DNA of 64,000 nt, taken from the NCBI GenBank assembly GCA_016215645.1, contig JACRIX010000008.1, positions 1-64,000 on the forward strand, written 5' to 3'. The notes under the pieces are model-generated. The model was not told the DNA's origin and made no database searches. It saw only the letters and a list, made by a program, of their open reading frames with translations. Shown in pieces: positions 17,484-26,600 of this stretch. The position numbers were made by a program, and so were the translations under genes. This DNA is from Rhodocyclales bacterium. GTDB taxonomy: Bacteria; Pseudomonadota; Gammaproteobacteria; Burkholderiales; Rhodocyclaceae. Every line of letters starts with the position of its first letter. Within the stretch, counting starts at the first letter, position 1.

Positions 17484-18415
17484 CCCTTGAAGTACTTGTA
17501 GACGCTAGGATTTTTCCCCCAGTTGCAGAGCGAATCCTCCATCTCCTGCATTCCGACGCCGAGATAGTCTCCTACTATCCGAACGCGGCGCTCAAGCTCG
17601 CTAACAGTTAGCGGTTCCATGCCCTCAAGCAATAGCTTAGCGCCTTTGTTCGGCCCCTTAGTAGAGCTATCGAGGTATGCCCGCCCAGGGCGAATGTCGG
17701 CGAACCCGAGTTTCTGAAGCATCGTCAAGTAGTCGAAACGACCAATGCGGCCGTATGACGCTACCGACCGCATCGACTGGTAAAGCCATTCGAACGCCTT
17801 CTCAGGTGAGCCCTCCGCGTAATGAGCCGCGATGGCAAATAGGCCTTCATGATCGCCGTACGCTCGCACCCAATGTGCGTAGGTCTCGAAAGCATGTCCG
17901 GTAGCATTGTTTTTGGATCCGGACAGGCTCAAATACTTTCTATGATTGCCGAATCCGCGATGTGACCCACGCCGCAAGTACTCCTCATTTGCATCGAGCC
18001 AGTCACGCATACCGACAGTATCGTCTGCGACAGCAGAAAATGACCATGCGGGACGTTGTCCAAGTGCACAGTAGAACTCCCCGGCATAGCGATACTTGGA
18101 TACGGGATGGCGCCCAAAATGGACGAAGAGGAAGGCAAGCCAACAAGCTTCGTCGAAATGTCCTTGCCGCCTGTTCAGCACTGCGGCGCGGATTGGATCG
18201 AACATTGGACTGAGTCCGTCACCCCGTCTGGGGTCTATCGGACGATCCGCAATTACGCGAACAAATTGCACGCGTCGAATGCTGTCCACCAATTGCTGCA
18301 AATACACGTCGCGTTGGATGGCGTTCTGAACGCCAGGCAAGGGGAACGCGTTCTGATGGCAGTTCTGCAAACCGGCTGAAAGTCGCTGCCAGAGTTCAGT
18401 CTCGTGCGGTCTCAT
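17480..18415 (-). CDS. Alpha-glutamyl/putrescinyl thymine pyrophosphorylase, clade 3-like
   Basis: 311-residue protein matching, from memory of the family, the aGPT-Pplase clade 3 proteins: N-terminal RDVYLQQLVDSIRRVQFV, then RGDGLSPMFDPIRAAVL, the central FDEACWLAFLFVHFGRH and GFGNHRKYLSLSG motifs, GRIGRFDYLTMLQKLG, and MEDSLCNWGKNP at the C terminus. The family was proposed from comparative genomics to act on hydroxymethylated/pyrophosphorylated thymine bases in DNA, attaching an amino donor; its members otherwise occur in phages and mobile elements. Last gene of a minus-strand operon, its ATG overlapping the stop of the glycosylase-like gene. Substrate in this host unknown. Confidence 0.75.
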   Translation of the reverse strand: MRPHETELWQRLSAGLQNCHQNAFPLPGVQNAIQRDVYLQQLVDSIRRVQFVRVIADRPIDPRRGDGLSPMFDPIRAAVLNRRQGHFDEACWLAFLFVHFGRHPVSKYRYAGEFYCALGQRPAWSFSAVADDTVGMRDWLDANEEYLRRGSHRGFGNHRKYLSLSGSKNNATGHAFETYAHWVRAYGDHEGLFAIAAHYAEGSPEKAFEWLYQSMRSVASYGRIGRFDYLTMLQKLGFADIRPGRAYLDSSTKGPNKGAKLLLEGMEPLTVSELERRVRIVGDYLGVGMQEMEDSLCNWGKNPSVYKYFKG

Positions 18416-19224
18416 GCCATTGCTAACGCCGACGTACCTGCCACCCAGGTAGCAATGTTGCTGACAACCTTCGATGTCACGCCGAAGCTACTCTGTATGT
18501 TGTGGTTGTATCCGAGCACCAGTAGCTCTCGTTCCAGCGAAATATCGTTAACCTGCGATACGCGACCGATGTATCCCACGCCGGCCACTCGTCCCTGCTG
18601 CAAAGTCCATGATGGCATGGAGATCGGTTCCAAGCTCCCTGGTCTCAATAGGCGGCTGAACTCCTTTACGACTGCGCTTCCATTTAAGACGAGGACACGA
18701 ACGTTCGACGCCTGAATGGTGCGGACTAGCGAGGGAACCCCAATCTTGACCAGTGCAGTTCGCTGCTCTGCAGTGAGAGATGACCATTTCTCCGCGGTTG
18801 CGAACGGGACTAGGTCCAAATGACAGGCCGAATCGCCAATTTGGGTGTAATACGATGCACCCGTTCCTACGAGCACTTTCTCCAAGCGCTTGAACCACTG
18901 GTCATAGGGGTTGTGAAAAAAGTAGTTCTCGCACGCCTGCCAAACCTGCAATACCCCTTTCCTGGCTACCTTGCCCCAATCCGACGCCCTCAGTGTTGAA
19001 AGGGATTCGAACCGATTGAACGGCGCAAGAAGTTGCCGGCCTTGGCTATCGACAAACTCAAGGTTGCTGGGATTGAGGCCCAGGGTAGCGACTTTGCTCG
19101 ACGCTGGATTACCGAACGAGACGATGGGCGAGGCCCAAGGAATCGCACCCAGCGCGGTCGGAGTACCTGAGTGCAGGATACTGATCAGGTTGTCGACTTC
19201 ACGAAGTAGATGCTCACTGCTCAC
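18412..19224 (-). CDS. Uracil-DNA glycosylase-superfamily-like protein
   Basis: 270-residue protein of uncertain family. Features that fit the UDG fold: a strand-turn VATLGLNPSN near residue 46-55 (compare the G-x-x-P-G water-activating loop), HLDLVPFAT in the middle, VRVLVLNGSAV as a buried strand, and LVLGYNHNIQSSFGVT near the C terminus in the place of the usual H-P-S-x loop. The canonical motifs are not exact, so base-excision activity is a guess. GTG start 19224 with GGAG eight bases upstream. Sits between the TS homologue (21-base gap) and the aGPT-Pplase gene (4-base overlap), so the three are co-transcribed. Confidence 0.55.
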   Translation of the reverse strand: MSSEHLLREVDNLISILHSGTPTALGAIPWASPIVSFGNPASSKVATLGLNPSNLEFVDSQGRQLLAPFNRFESLSTLRASDWGKVARKGVLQVWQACENYFFHNPYDQWFKRLEKVLVGTGASYYTQIGDSACHLDLVPFATAEKWSSLTAEQRTALVKIGVPSLVRTIQASNVRVLVLNGSAVVKEFSRLLRPGSLEPISMPSWTLQQGRVAGVGYIGRVSQVNDISLERELLVLGYNHNIQSSFGVTSKVVSNIATWVAGTSALAMA

Positions 19225-19245
19225 TCCCTGTCTCCATCACAATTC

Positions 19246-20205
19246 TTAGGTTGGCAAACGGTCGATTCGTGGCTGAATGAACATCTTGTAGACCTCTGAG
19301 TGCATCTCGTCCTTGATCGCCACCAGTTCCCGCTTGTTCTTGTCATTCCATGCACGCCACGCTTTCAATAGCCGCACCAAGTCTCCCCAGTAAGGGTCAA
19401 GCGACGCTGCTCGGATATCCACGTCCTTTCCGTTGCGAATCTCCCCTTCAACGCGTCGGAGCACTTCCACGCTGCCCCACGGATCAGCGTTTGGCATGGC
19501 AGGCATGACAATTGTAGTGGGCTGCCAACCTTCTTTGAGATATTTCTCGGCCTGCTCTCTGTGCTCCTCGTATAAGTGCAGGCTGCCTGCGCAGTGCTTG
19601 TATTCGCCGAGTTCGTGGCCAGTAGAACGGGCGACCACTTCCTGCAGCATCGTGAACGCGAAAACGTCGTGTGGTAATCCTACGTAGGCGTCATTGGACC
19701 GCATCGATACAAATAGATTTAACCGTCCTTCGCGAGCTAGAAACTGCAATGTGCAGGTACATGGGACTGACTTGTAATTCCCGTCCAGATCAGTTGCATC
19801 AAATAGCTGGATAACTGCTCGCCTTGAGCTCGGCTTGTCTTTCAATTGGCGAATAACATTTCCTACCTGATCTATCCCGTTGAACGAAAAGAGTCGGTCG
19901 CCGTAGCCACCGCGAACGCGTATTTGATCGTCCGACTCCTTTTGAAATTGATTGGGAACGTAGTAGTCGATGAAGTCGAGCCGGGTATCACCAGACAAGT
20001 ACCACAGAAGCTCGCCAAGGGCGCTGAAGACCTTGCCCTTGCCCTCACTTCGGCTTAGCCTTGCTCGGGGGTTTTTTAGATGCAGGCAAGCCCCGAACAA
20101 CTCCGTAAAGTGCCCTCGCGATGCCTTTACAAATGTTGTGTCGCGAAGGAGTGCTTCCAAGACGTTATGCAACAGGTCATCAAGGGTCTCGCACGCGAAG
20201 TACAA
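19246..20205 (-). CDS. Thymidylate synthase homologue, dCMP hydroxymethylase-like
   Basis: 319-residue folate-dependent pyrimidine C5 transferase. The residues Cys149 (VPCTC), Arg169-Ser170 and Asp172 (MRSND), His210 and Tyr212 (SLHLY) sit at a constant offset of three from E. coli ThyA Cys146, Arg166-Ser167, Asp169, His207 and Tyr209. At the same offset the ThyA Asn177 that selects dUMP is replaced by Asp180 (GLPHD), as in T4 dCMP hydroxymethylase, with which it also shares MRSND and GSLH. A hydroxymethyl- or methyl-pyrimidine product is therefore likely, not routine dTMP. Start: TTG 20205 behind GGAGAA; no ATG or GTG is available in frame before the upstream TGA, so the true N terminus could be slightly different. 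First gene of the three-gene operon. Confidence 0.85.
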   Translation of the reverse strand: MYFACETLDDLLHNVLEALLRDTTFVKASRGHFTELFGACLHLKNPRARLSRSEGKGKVFSALGELLWYLSGDTRLDFIDYYVPNQFQKESDDQIRVRGGYGDRLFSFNGIDQVGNVIRQLKDKPSSRRAVIQLFDATDLDGNYKSVPCTCTLQFLAREGRLNLFVSMRSNDAYVGLPHDVFAFTMLQEVVARSTGHELGEYKHCAGSLHLYEEHREQAEKYLKEGWQPTTIVMPAMPNADPWGSVEVLRRVEGEIRNGKDVDIRAASLDPYWGDLVRLLKAWRAWNDKNKRELVAIKDEMHSEVYKMFIQPRIDRLPT

Positions 20206-20749
20206 TGTCGGTTCTCCGATTCGATTTCTATCAGGAGGAAGCTGGCCAGTAGCACGTCATGGTAGCGAGAGGAGAACACGCACGCCGTTGGAATAGCGCG
20301 GCGATTCGGGCCTAGTGCGGCCGATTGACCGCGTTATTGGTAATCGGTGCCACACAATTTAAGCACAGTGGACCCGTCAACGGCCGCATGTGGCGCGACA
20401 CTAGCCAATGTTGGTAGGCGATCGTAGTGACCGCAAAGGCCGACGAGCCGACCTCCTTCAGCCCCAGCATCAACTCCAAACCAACCCTCGACTAGCCATG
20501 CATGACCCGCCAACCGGCGCAAGCGCAAACAGATGCTGCTCGACCATCTCGCCGCCGTACCACCATCCGCTACGGCGAGGAGCGCGTCTTTTGCGCGACC
20601 GCCCTGTAGCGCGGGGGCTTTATCAGCGCCGACTTTCACGCCGCCGTTTCGCCAGCACGCCGCCCCCGCCCGCCTTGATTACAGAAATGTAATCCGCGCG
20701 TCAGCTTCCCGTGGGCTTGGCCTTCGCAGAATGCGGGACACGTCAAACA
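20206..20749. other. Intergenic region between island and second efflux operon
   Basis: No gene recognised. It should hold the promoter of the minus-strand hypermodification operon at its left end and, at its right end, the CusR-type palindrome and promoter of the plus-strand efflux operon. A copy of the dispersed short repeat (GCGCCGACTTTC core) lies at 20621-20637. The small frames present have no family resemblance. Confidence 0.6.
20677..20694. promoter_or_regulatory. Predicted CusR/CopR-type operator, copy B
   Basis: Identical 18-bp sequence to the operator at 13888-13905 (ATTACA-GAAA-TGTAAT with flanking G and C), followed by one mismatch and the same GCGCGTCAGCTT. It lies 55 bases before the presumed ATG of the second efflux operon, in the orientation of that operon. 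This ties operon 2 to the cusRS pair on the far side of the island. Confidence 0.75.
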
Positions 20750-22012
20750 ATGGGTCGCTTGGGCATGGCAACGGGAATTCTCGGGTATAGCGGCAGGGCG
20801 TTGATCTGCGCCGTCGCGCTGCTGGTTCAGTCGGCGTTGGCCGTCGCTGCCGGCCCGCTGGCGGGCGGGCTGGCATCGGCGCTGGAACAGGCCTGGCGGC
20901 TGCATCCGCAGGCGGCCGCGCTGGATGCGCGCGATGCCGAGGCGCAGGCGGCGCGAGAGATTGCCGGCGGGCTGACGCCGGAACCGGGTGCGGTTTCCAT
21001 CGGCAGCCGCAACGATCGCGCGAACCGCAATCTGGGGCAGCAGGAATACGAGGTCGAGCTGGCGACACCCCTGTGGCTGCCGGGGCAGAAGGCGGCGCGC
21101 GAGGACGCGGCGGCAAGCCAGGCCGATGAAGTGGCGGCGAAACGCATGGCATTGCGCTGGGAGCTGGCCGGCGAGCTGCGCGAGGCCTGGTGGGCGCTGG
21201 CGGCGGCGCGCAACAGCCAGGCGCTGGCCGAGCGCCGCGTCGAGACCGCGCGTGCGCTGGAAGCCGACGTGCGGCGGCGTTACCGCGCCGGCGACCTGTC
21301 GCGCATCGACGGCAATCTGGCGCGCTCGGAAGTGCTCGCCGCCGATGCGGAACTGATCGAGGCCGAGGCCAACCGATTGCAGGCGGAACAGCTCCTGCGC
21401 CGGCTGACCGGCGCCGGCGCACCGCGCGACATCGGCGAGGAAGCGCCGGCGCAGGCGGCGGAGCGAACTCCCGAGGCGGCCGCGACGCATCCGCTGCTGG
21501 CCGCCGCCGCCGCGGCCTCGCGCAGCGCGCGGGCGCGCACCGCGGTCGCTGCGGAATCGAGGCGCGGCGCGCCGGAACTGGCATTGCGCGTGGTGCGCGA
21601 GCGCGGCGACTTCGCCGAGCCTTACAACAACAGCATCGGCGTGCGGCTCAAGATTCCGTTTTCCTCGGACGCAGTGCTACGCCGCGACACGGCCGCGGCG
21701 CAGGCCGAGGCCAGCCAGGCCGACACCGAAATGCTGCGCGCACGGACCCGCGTCGAGCTCGAAACGGAACGCGCCCGCCGCACGCTCGCCGCGGCCGGGC
21801 AACAACTCGCGATGGCGGAAGAGCGGCGGGTGCTGGCCGCCGACAACCTGCGCCTGGCCGAAAAGGCCTTCAGCCTGGGCGAATCCGATCTGGCGGCGTT
21901 GCTGCGCATCCGCGCCGCCGCCTTCGACGCCGAATCCTTTTACGACCGTCAGCGCGTGGCCCGCGCGGCGGCGATATCGCGCCTGAACCAGGCGCTGGGA
22001 GCCTTGCCATGA
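20750..22012 (+). CDS. Outer-membrane efflux protein, TolC family
   Basis: About 420 residues: signal/anchor (SGRALICAVALLVQSALAVAA), then a long alpha-helical, Ala/Arg/Glu-rich OEP domain with internal repeat (ASALEQAWRLHPQAAALDARD near the N terminus, VRLKIPFSSDAVLRRDTAAA in the second half). It forms the outer-membrane duct of the second RND system. ATG 20750 or 20765 are both possible; the first GTG of the frame (20711) overlaps the duplicated operator flank and is unlikely. The stop overlaps the next start (ATGA). Confidence 0.83.
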   Translation: MGRLGMATGILGYSGRALICAVALLVQSALAVAAGPLAGGLASALEQAWRLHPQAAALDARDAEAQAAREIAGGLTPEPGAVSIGSRNDRANRNLGQQEYEVELATPLWLPGQKAAREDAAASQADEVAAKRMALRWELAGELREAWWALAAARNSQALAERRVETARALEADVRRRYRAGDLSRIDGNLARSEVLAADAELIEAEANRLQAEQLLRRLTGAGAPRDIGEEAPAQAAERTPEAAATHPLLAAAAAASRSARARTAVAAESRRGAPELALRVVRERGDFAEPYNNSIGVRLKIPFSSDAVLRRDTAAAQAEASQADTEMLRARTRVELETERARRTLAAAGQQLAMAEERRVLAADNLRLAEKAFSLGESDLAALLRIRAAAFDAESFYDRQRVARAAAISRLNQALGALP

Positions 22013-22542
22013 TGCGAGCAGCTGCACTTTTTCTGGCCGCAGCCCTCGCCCTTCCGGCCTGGGCCGGCGGCGATGCCAGCGACGGCCATACCCACGCCGG
22101 CGAGGCGCCGGCGCCGATCCCGGTCACCGCCAGCGCGCCGCGCGCAGTAGCTGCGACTGAGGATTTCGAGGTGGTCGCCGTCCTCGACGGCAATCACCTG
22201 CTGGTCTATGTCGATCGCTACGCCAGCAATGAACCGGTGACCAAGGCCAAGGTGGAAGTCGAGGGTGCGGGTCTGACGGGGCTCGCCCGCGAGGCCGCGC
22301 CCGGCACCTACGTGATGGACTTGGCGGCGGCCCTGCCGCCGGCCAGGCACGCGCTGACCATCAGCATCGAGGCCGGCGACAGCGCCGATCTGCTGAGCGC
22401 AATGCTGGACACGTCGCGGCCGATGCCTGCTCAGGAGGACGCACACGACTGGCGCCGGCGGAGCGTCTGGATCATCGCCGCGCTGCTCCTGGCCGCCGGC
22501 GCCCTGCTGGTATATCTGCGCCGCAAGGCCGGGAGAAATTGA
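22009..22542 (+). CDS. Membrane-anchored periplasmic protein of the efflux operon
   Basis: 177-residue protein with an N-terminal signal peptide (LFLAAALALPAWA), a His/Asp-containing linker (GDASDGHTHAGE), an Ig-like periplasmic domain with alternating strands, and one C-terminal membrane helix (IIAALLLAAGALLVYL) ending in a short basic tail. No named family recalled. The gene is locked between the TolC and adaptor genes (4-base overlap upstream, one base between its stop and the next start), so it is probably an accessory metal-binding or assembly factor of this pump. Confidence 0.7.
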   Translation: MMRAAALFLAAALALPAWAGGDASDGHTHAGEAPAPIPVTASAPRAVAATEDFEVVAVLDGNHLLVYVDRYASNEPVTKAKVEVEGAGLTGLAREAAPGTYVMDLAAALPPARHALTISIEAGDSADLLSAMLDTSRPMPAQEDAHDWRRRSVWIIAALLLAAGALLVYLRRKAGRN

Positions 22543-22543
22543 C

Positions 22544-23689
22544 GTGAAGCGAATCGAATTGCGCAGTCTGCTGGCCGCCGCGGCGCTGGCGGCGGCGACT
22601 GCCGCACTGGCCCACGGTGACGAGGATCACAGCCAGGACGCGAAGAAGCCGGCCATTGCCGCGGCCGGCGCACCGGGTACGCCGGGCGCGCCGGCCGCAC
22701 TGCAGCGTCTCGCCGATGGCAGCCTGTTCGTGCCCAAGCCGGTGCAGCGTCAACTGGGCATTCGCACGCAGCAGGCACGCATCGGCGATCTCGCGGCGAC
22801 GGTGGAACTCAATGGCAAGGTGATTGCCGACCCGGACACCGGCGGCCGCGTCCAGGCGCCGTTTCCCGGCAGCGTGATGCCCGGCCCCAAGGGCATGCCG
22901 ACGGCGGGACGCAAGGTGGTCAAGGGCGAGGTGCTGGCGTACCTGCGTCCCGTCGCGGGCGCCATCGAACGCGGCAACCAGAAGGCGCAGCTGGCCGAAC
23001 TGGAAGCGCAACTGGCGATAGCCGAGGGGCGCGTAAAGCGCTTCGAACAGCTCGAAGGCGCGGTGCCGCAAAAGGAAATCGACGCGGCGCGGATCGAGCA
23101 CGGCGCGCTGCAAAAACGCCGCGCCATCGTCGCCGCCAGCATCGATAGTGCAGAGCCGCTGCTGGCGCCTGGCTCGGGCGTGATCAGCGCCTCGCACCAC
23201 TTGGTGGCTGGCCAGATCGTCGACGCCAGGGAGGTGCTGTTCGAGATCGTCGATCCCGGGCGGCTGGCGGTCGAGGCACTGGCCTACGACGCGGGCATCG
23301 GCGCCGCCCTGATCTCGGCCAGCGCGCTGGCGGGGCAAACGGCGCTGGAACTCAAGTACGTCGGCGGCGGCCGCCAGTTGCGCGAGCAGGCGCTGCCGCT
23401 CCTGTTCCGCATTGTTTCCGCCAACTCGATGGTCGCCGTCGGCCAGCCGGTCAAGGTGATGGCGCGCACGGCGCACGAGATCAAGGGCGCGGCAGTGCCA
23501 CGCGCGGCACTGACAAGAGTCGGCGCTGGCGAGACGGCGGTGTGGGTGCATACGGAGGCGGAACGCTTCATTGCGCGCAAGGTACGCGTCCAGGCGCTGG
23601 ATGCCGCCAACATGGCCATCACCGAGGGCCTGGCCGAGGGCGATCGCGTGGTCATCGAGGGCGCCGGCCTGCTGTCGCAAGTCCGCTAA
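22544..23689 (+). CDS. Efflux RND periplasmic adaptor subunit
   Basis: 381-residue membrane-fusion protein with signal peptide (LLAAAALAAATAALA), a HGDEDHSQD His/Asp-rich patch, then lipoyl-like and beta-barrel adaptor domains with a central coiled coil (about 140-205) and final VIEGAGLLSQVR. The acidic/His patch is typical of adaptors in divalent-metal or copper efflux systems. GTG start 22544, preceded by GGGAGAAATT. Unlike CusB of operon 1 it has no YYRNPMG segment or CusF-like tail, so it belongs to a different HME subgroup. Confidence 0.87.
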   Translation: MKRIELRSLLAAAALAAATAALAHGDEDHSQDAKKPAIAAAGAPGTPGAPAALQRLADGSLFVPKPVQRQLGIRTQQARIGDLAATVELNGKVIADPDTGGRVQAPFPGSVMPGPKGMPTAGRKVVKGEVLAYLRPVAGAIERGNQKAQLAELEAQLAIAEGRVKRFEQLEGAVPQKEIDAARIEHGALQKRRAIVAASIDSAEPLLAPGSGVISASHHLVAGQIVDAREVLFEIVDPGRLAVEALAYDAGIGAALISASALAGQTALELKYVGGGRQLREQALPLLFRIVSANSMVAVGQPVKVMARTAHEIKGAAVPRAALTRVGAGETAVWVHTEAERFIARKVRVQALDAANMAITEGLAEGDRVVIEGAGLLSQVR

Positions 23690-23692
23690 ACC

Positions 23693-26600
23693 ATGTTCGA
23701 CTTCATCATCCATACCGCGCTCAGGCAGCGCCTGATCGTCCTCGGCGTTTCGCTGCTGCTGATCATCTACGGCGCGATCACGCTGCGCTCGATGCCGGTC
23801 GATGTCTTCCCCGACCTCAACAAGCCGACGGTGACGCTGATGACCGAGGCCGGCGGCATGGCGCCGGAAGAGGTCGAGCAACTGATCAGCTTTCCGGTCG
23901 AATCGAGCATGAACGGCATGCCCGGCGTGACGCGGGTGCGCTCGGTGTCGGGCATCGGGTTGTCGATGGTCTATGTCGAGTTCGAGTGGGGTTCCGACAT
24001 CTACCGCAACCGGCAGCAGATCGCCGAGCGCCTGAACCTGGTGCGCGAACAGTTGCCACCGGGCATCGTGCCGCAGCTGGGGCCGATTTCCTCGATCATG
24101 GGTGAAATCCTGCTGATCGCCTTACCTATCAACACTGCCGCCGATCCGGCCAGGGTCAGCCCGATGCTGGTCCGCGAGTATGCGGATTGGGTCGTGCGGC
24201 CGCGCCTGCTGACCATCCCCGGCGTCGCCCAGGTGATCCCCATCGGCGGCGAAGTGCGCCAGTATCGCGTCGAGATCAAGCCCGCGCAGCTGCAGGCGCT
24301 GGGCATCGAGCGCGAGAAGCTGGAAGCCGCGCTGAAGGATTTCGGCGCCAACACCAGCGGCGGCTTCCTCGAAGCCCAGGGCCGCGAATGGCTGATCCGC
24401 CAGATCGGCCGCAGCTCGCGCATCGAGGACTTGCAGAACCTGGTGGTGAGCGTGAAAAATGGCCAGCCCATCCTGCTCCGGCAGTTGGCCGACGTGAAAC
24501 TGGCGCCGGCGATCAAACGTGGCGACGGCAGCTATCAGGGCCGGCCGGCGGTGATCCTGTCGGTGCAGAAGCAGCCGGCCGCCGACAGCGTGAGCCTGAC
24601 CCGCGAAGTGGAAAAAGCCGTCGCCGACCTCGGCAAGAGCCTGCCGGCCGGCATCGACGCGCCGGCCTTCCTCTTCAAGCAGGCCGACTTCATCGAGCAC
24701 TCGGTGAACAATGTCGAGGAAGCGCTGAGGGACGGCGCGATGCTGGTGGCGGTGATCCTCTTCCTGTTCCTGTTGAATGTCCGCACCACGATCATTTCGC
24801 TGATGGCGATCCCGGTGTCGCTGCTGGCCACGGCGCTGGTCTTCCACTACTTCGGCCTGTCGATCAACACCATGACGCTGGGCGGCCTGGCCATCGCCAT
24901 CGGCGAACTGGTCGATGACGCCGTGGTCGGCGTCGAGAACGTCTTGCGCCGGCTCAAGCAGAATCGTTCCGCCGCGATACCGCGCCCGGTGACCGAGGTG
25001 ATCGCCGCCGCCACCCTGGAAGTGCGCTCGGCCATCGTCTATGCCACGGTAATCATCGTACTGGTGTTCGTGCCGCTGTTCGTGCTGCCCGGCATCGAGG
25101 GCCGCCTGTTCACGCCGCTGGGGGTGGCCTACATCGTTTCGATCCTCGCCAGCATGGTGGTTTCGGTGACGCTGACGCCGGTGATGGCCTACTACCTTTT
25201 GCCGCGCATGAAACAGCTGCACGCCGGCGACAGCCCGCTGGTGACCTGGCTCAAGCACCAGGACGCGAAGCTGCTGCAGTGGTCCTTCGGCCATGCGCGA
25301 GCGCTGCTGGCCGGCGCGCTGGCGCTGGTGGCGATCGTCGCGGCGAGCGTGCCCTTCTTTCCGCGCTCCTTCCTGCCGCCCTTCAACGAGGGCACGCTGA
25401 CGGTGAACGTGCTGCTCAACCCCGGTACCTCGCTGGCCGAATCCAACCGCATCGGCACGCTGGCGGAACAACTGGTGGCGCAGGTGCCCGAGGTGACCAA
25501 GCTCGGTCGTCGCACCGGCCGCGCCGAACTCGACGAGCATGCCGAGGGCGTGCATTACACCGAGATGGATGTCGACCTGAAAGCCTCGGCGCGCAGCCGC
25601 GAGCAGATCATTGCCGACATCCGCCAGCGGCTGGCCAGCCTGCCGGCGGCCTCCAACGTCGGCCAGCCGATCTCGCACCGGCTCGACCACCTGCTGTCCG
25701 GCGTGCGCGCACAGATCGCGCTGAAAATCTACGGCGACGACCTCGACACGCTGCGCGGTCTGGCGGCCGAGATGCGCGAGCGTCTGGCGAGAATCCCCGG
25801 CGTCACCGATTTGCAGATCGAGAAGCAGGTGCTGATCCCGCAGATCAAGATCCGCCTCGACTACGAGCAGGCGGCGCGCTACGGCGTGGCGCCGGGCAAC
25901 CTGCTGCGCAGCCTGGAACAGATGATCGAGGGCGAACGCATCACCCAGGTCATCGAGGGCAATCGCCGCTTCGACCTGCTGGTGCGGCTGCCGGAATCGG
26001 CGCGCGGCCCGCAGGCGCTGGCCGAGCTGCTGATCGAAACGCCGGGCGGCCATGTGCCGCTCTCGCGCATCGCCAGCGTCGAGGAAAGCGACGGCCCGAA
26101 CCAGGTCAGCCGCGAAAACTCGCGGCGGCGCATCGTGCTCTCGGCCAACACCGATGGCCGCGACATGTCCAAAGTGATCGCCGACGTGCGTGCCGAACTT
26201 GGCGCCAAGCCGCTGCCGGAGGGCTATTTCACCGCGCTGGAAGGCCAGTTCCTGGCGCAGGAGCAGGCGGCGCGCCTGATCACGCTGCTCGCCGCGGTGT
26301 CGCTGACCATGATCTTCATGGTGCTCTACAGCCGCTACCGGTCGACGGCGCTGACGCTCATCATCATGGGCAACATCCCGCTGGCATTGGTCGGCAGCGT
26401 CATCGCGCTGTGGATTTCCGGGCAGCCGCTGTCGGTCGCGGCGCTGGTCGGCTTCATCACGCTCACCGGCATCGCCACGCGCAACGGCATTCTCAAGATC
26501 AGCCACTACATCAACCTGTGCGCCTTCGAAGGCGAGCGCTTCGGCCAGGCCATGATCCTGCGCGGCTCGCTGGAGCGCCTGACCCCCGTGCTGATGACCG

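Noticed and set aside
19246-20205. TS homologue as the housekeeping ThyA
   Set aside because: Asp replaces Asn177, length and motifs differ from bacterial ThyA and it is in an island operon without folA.
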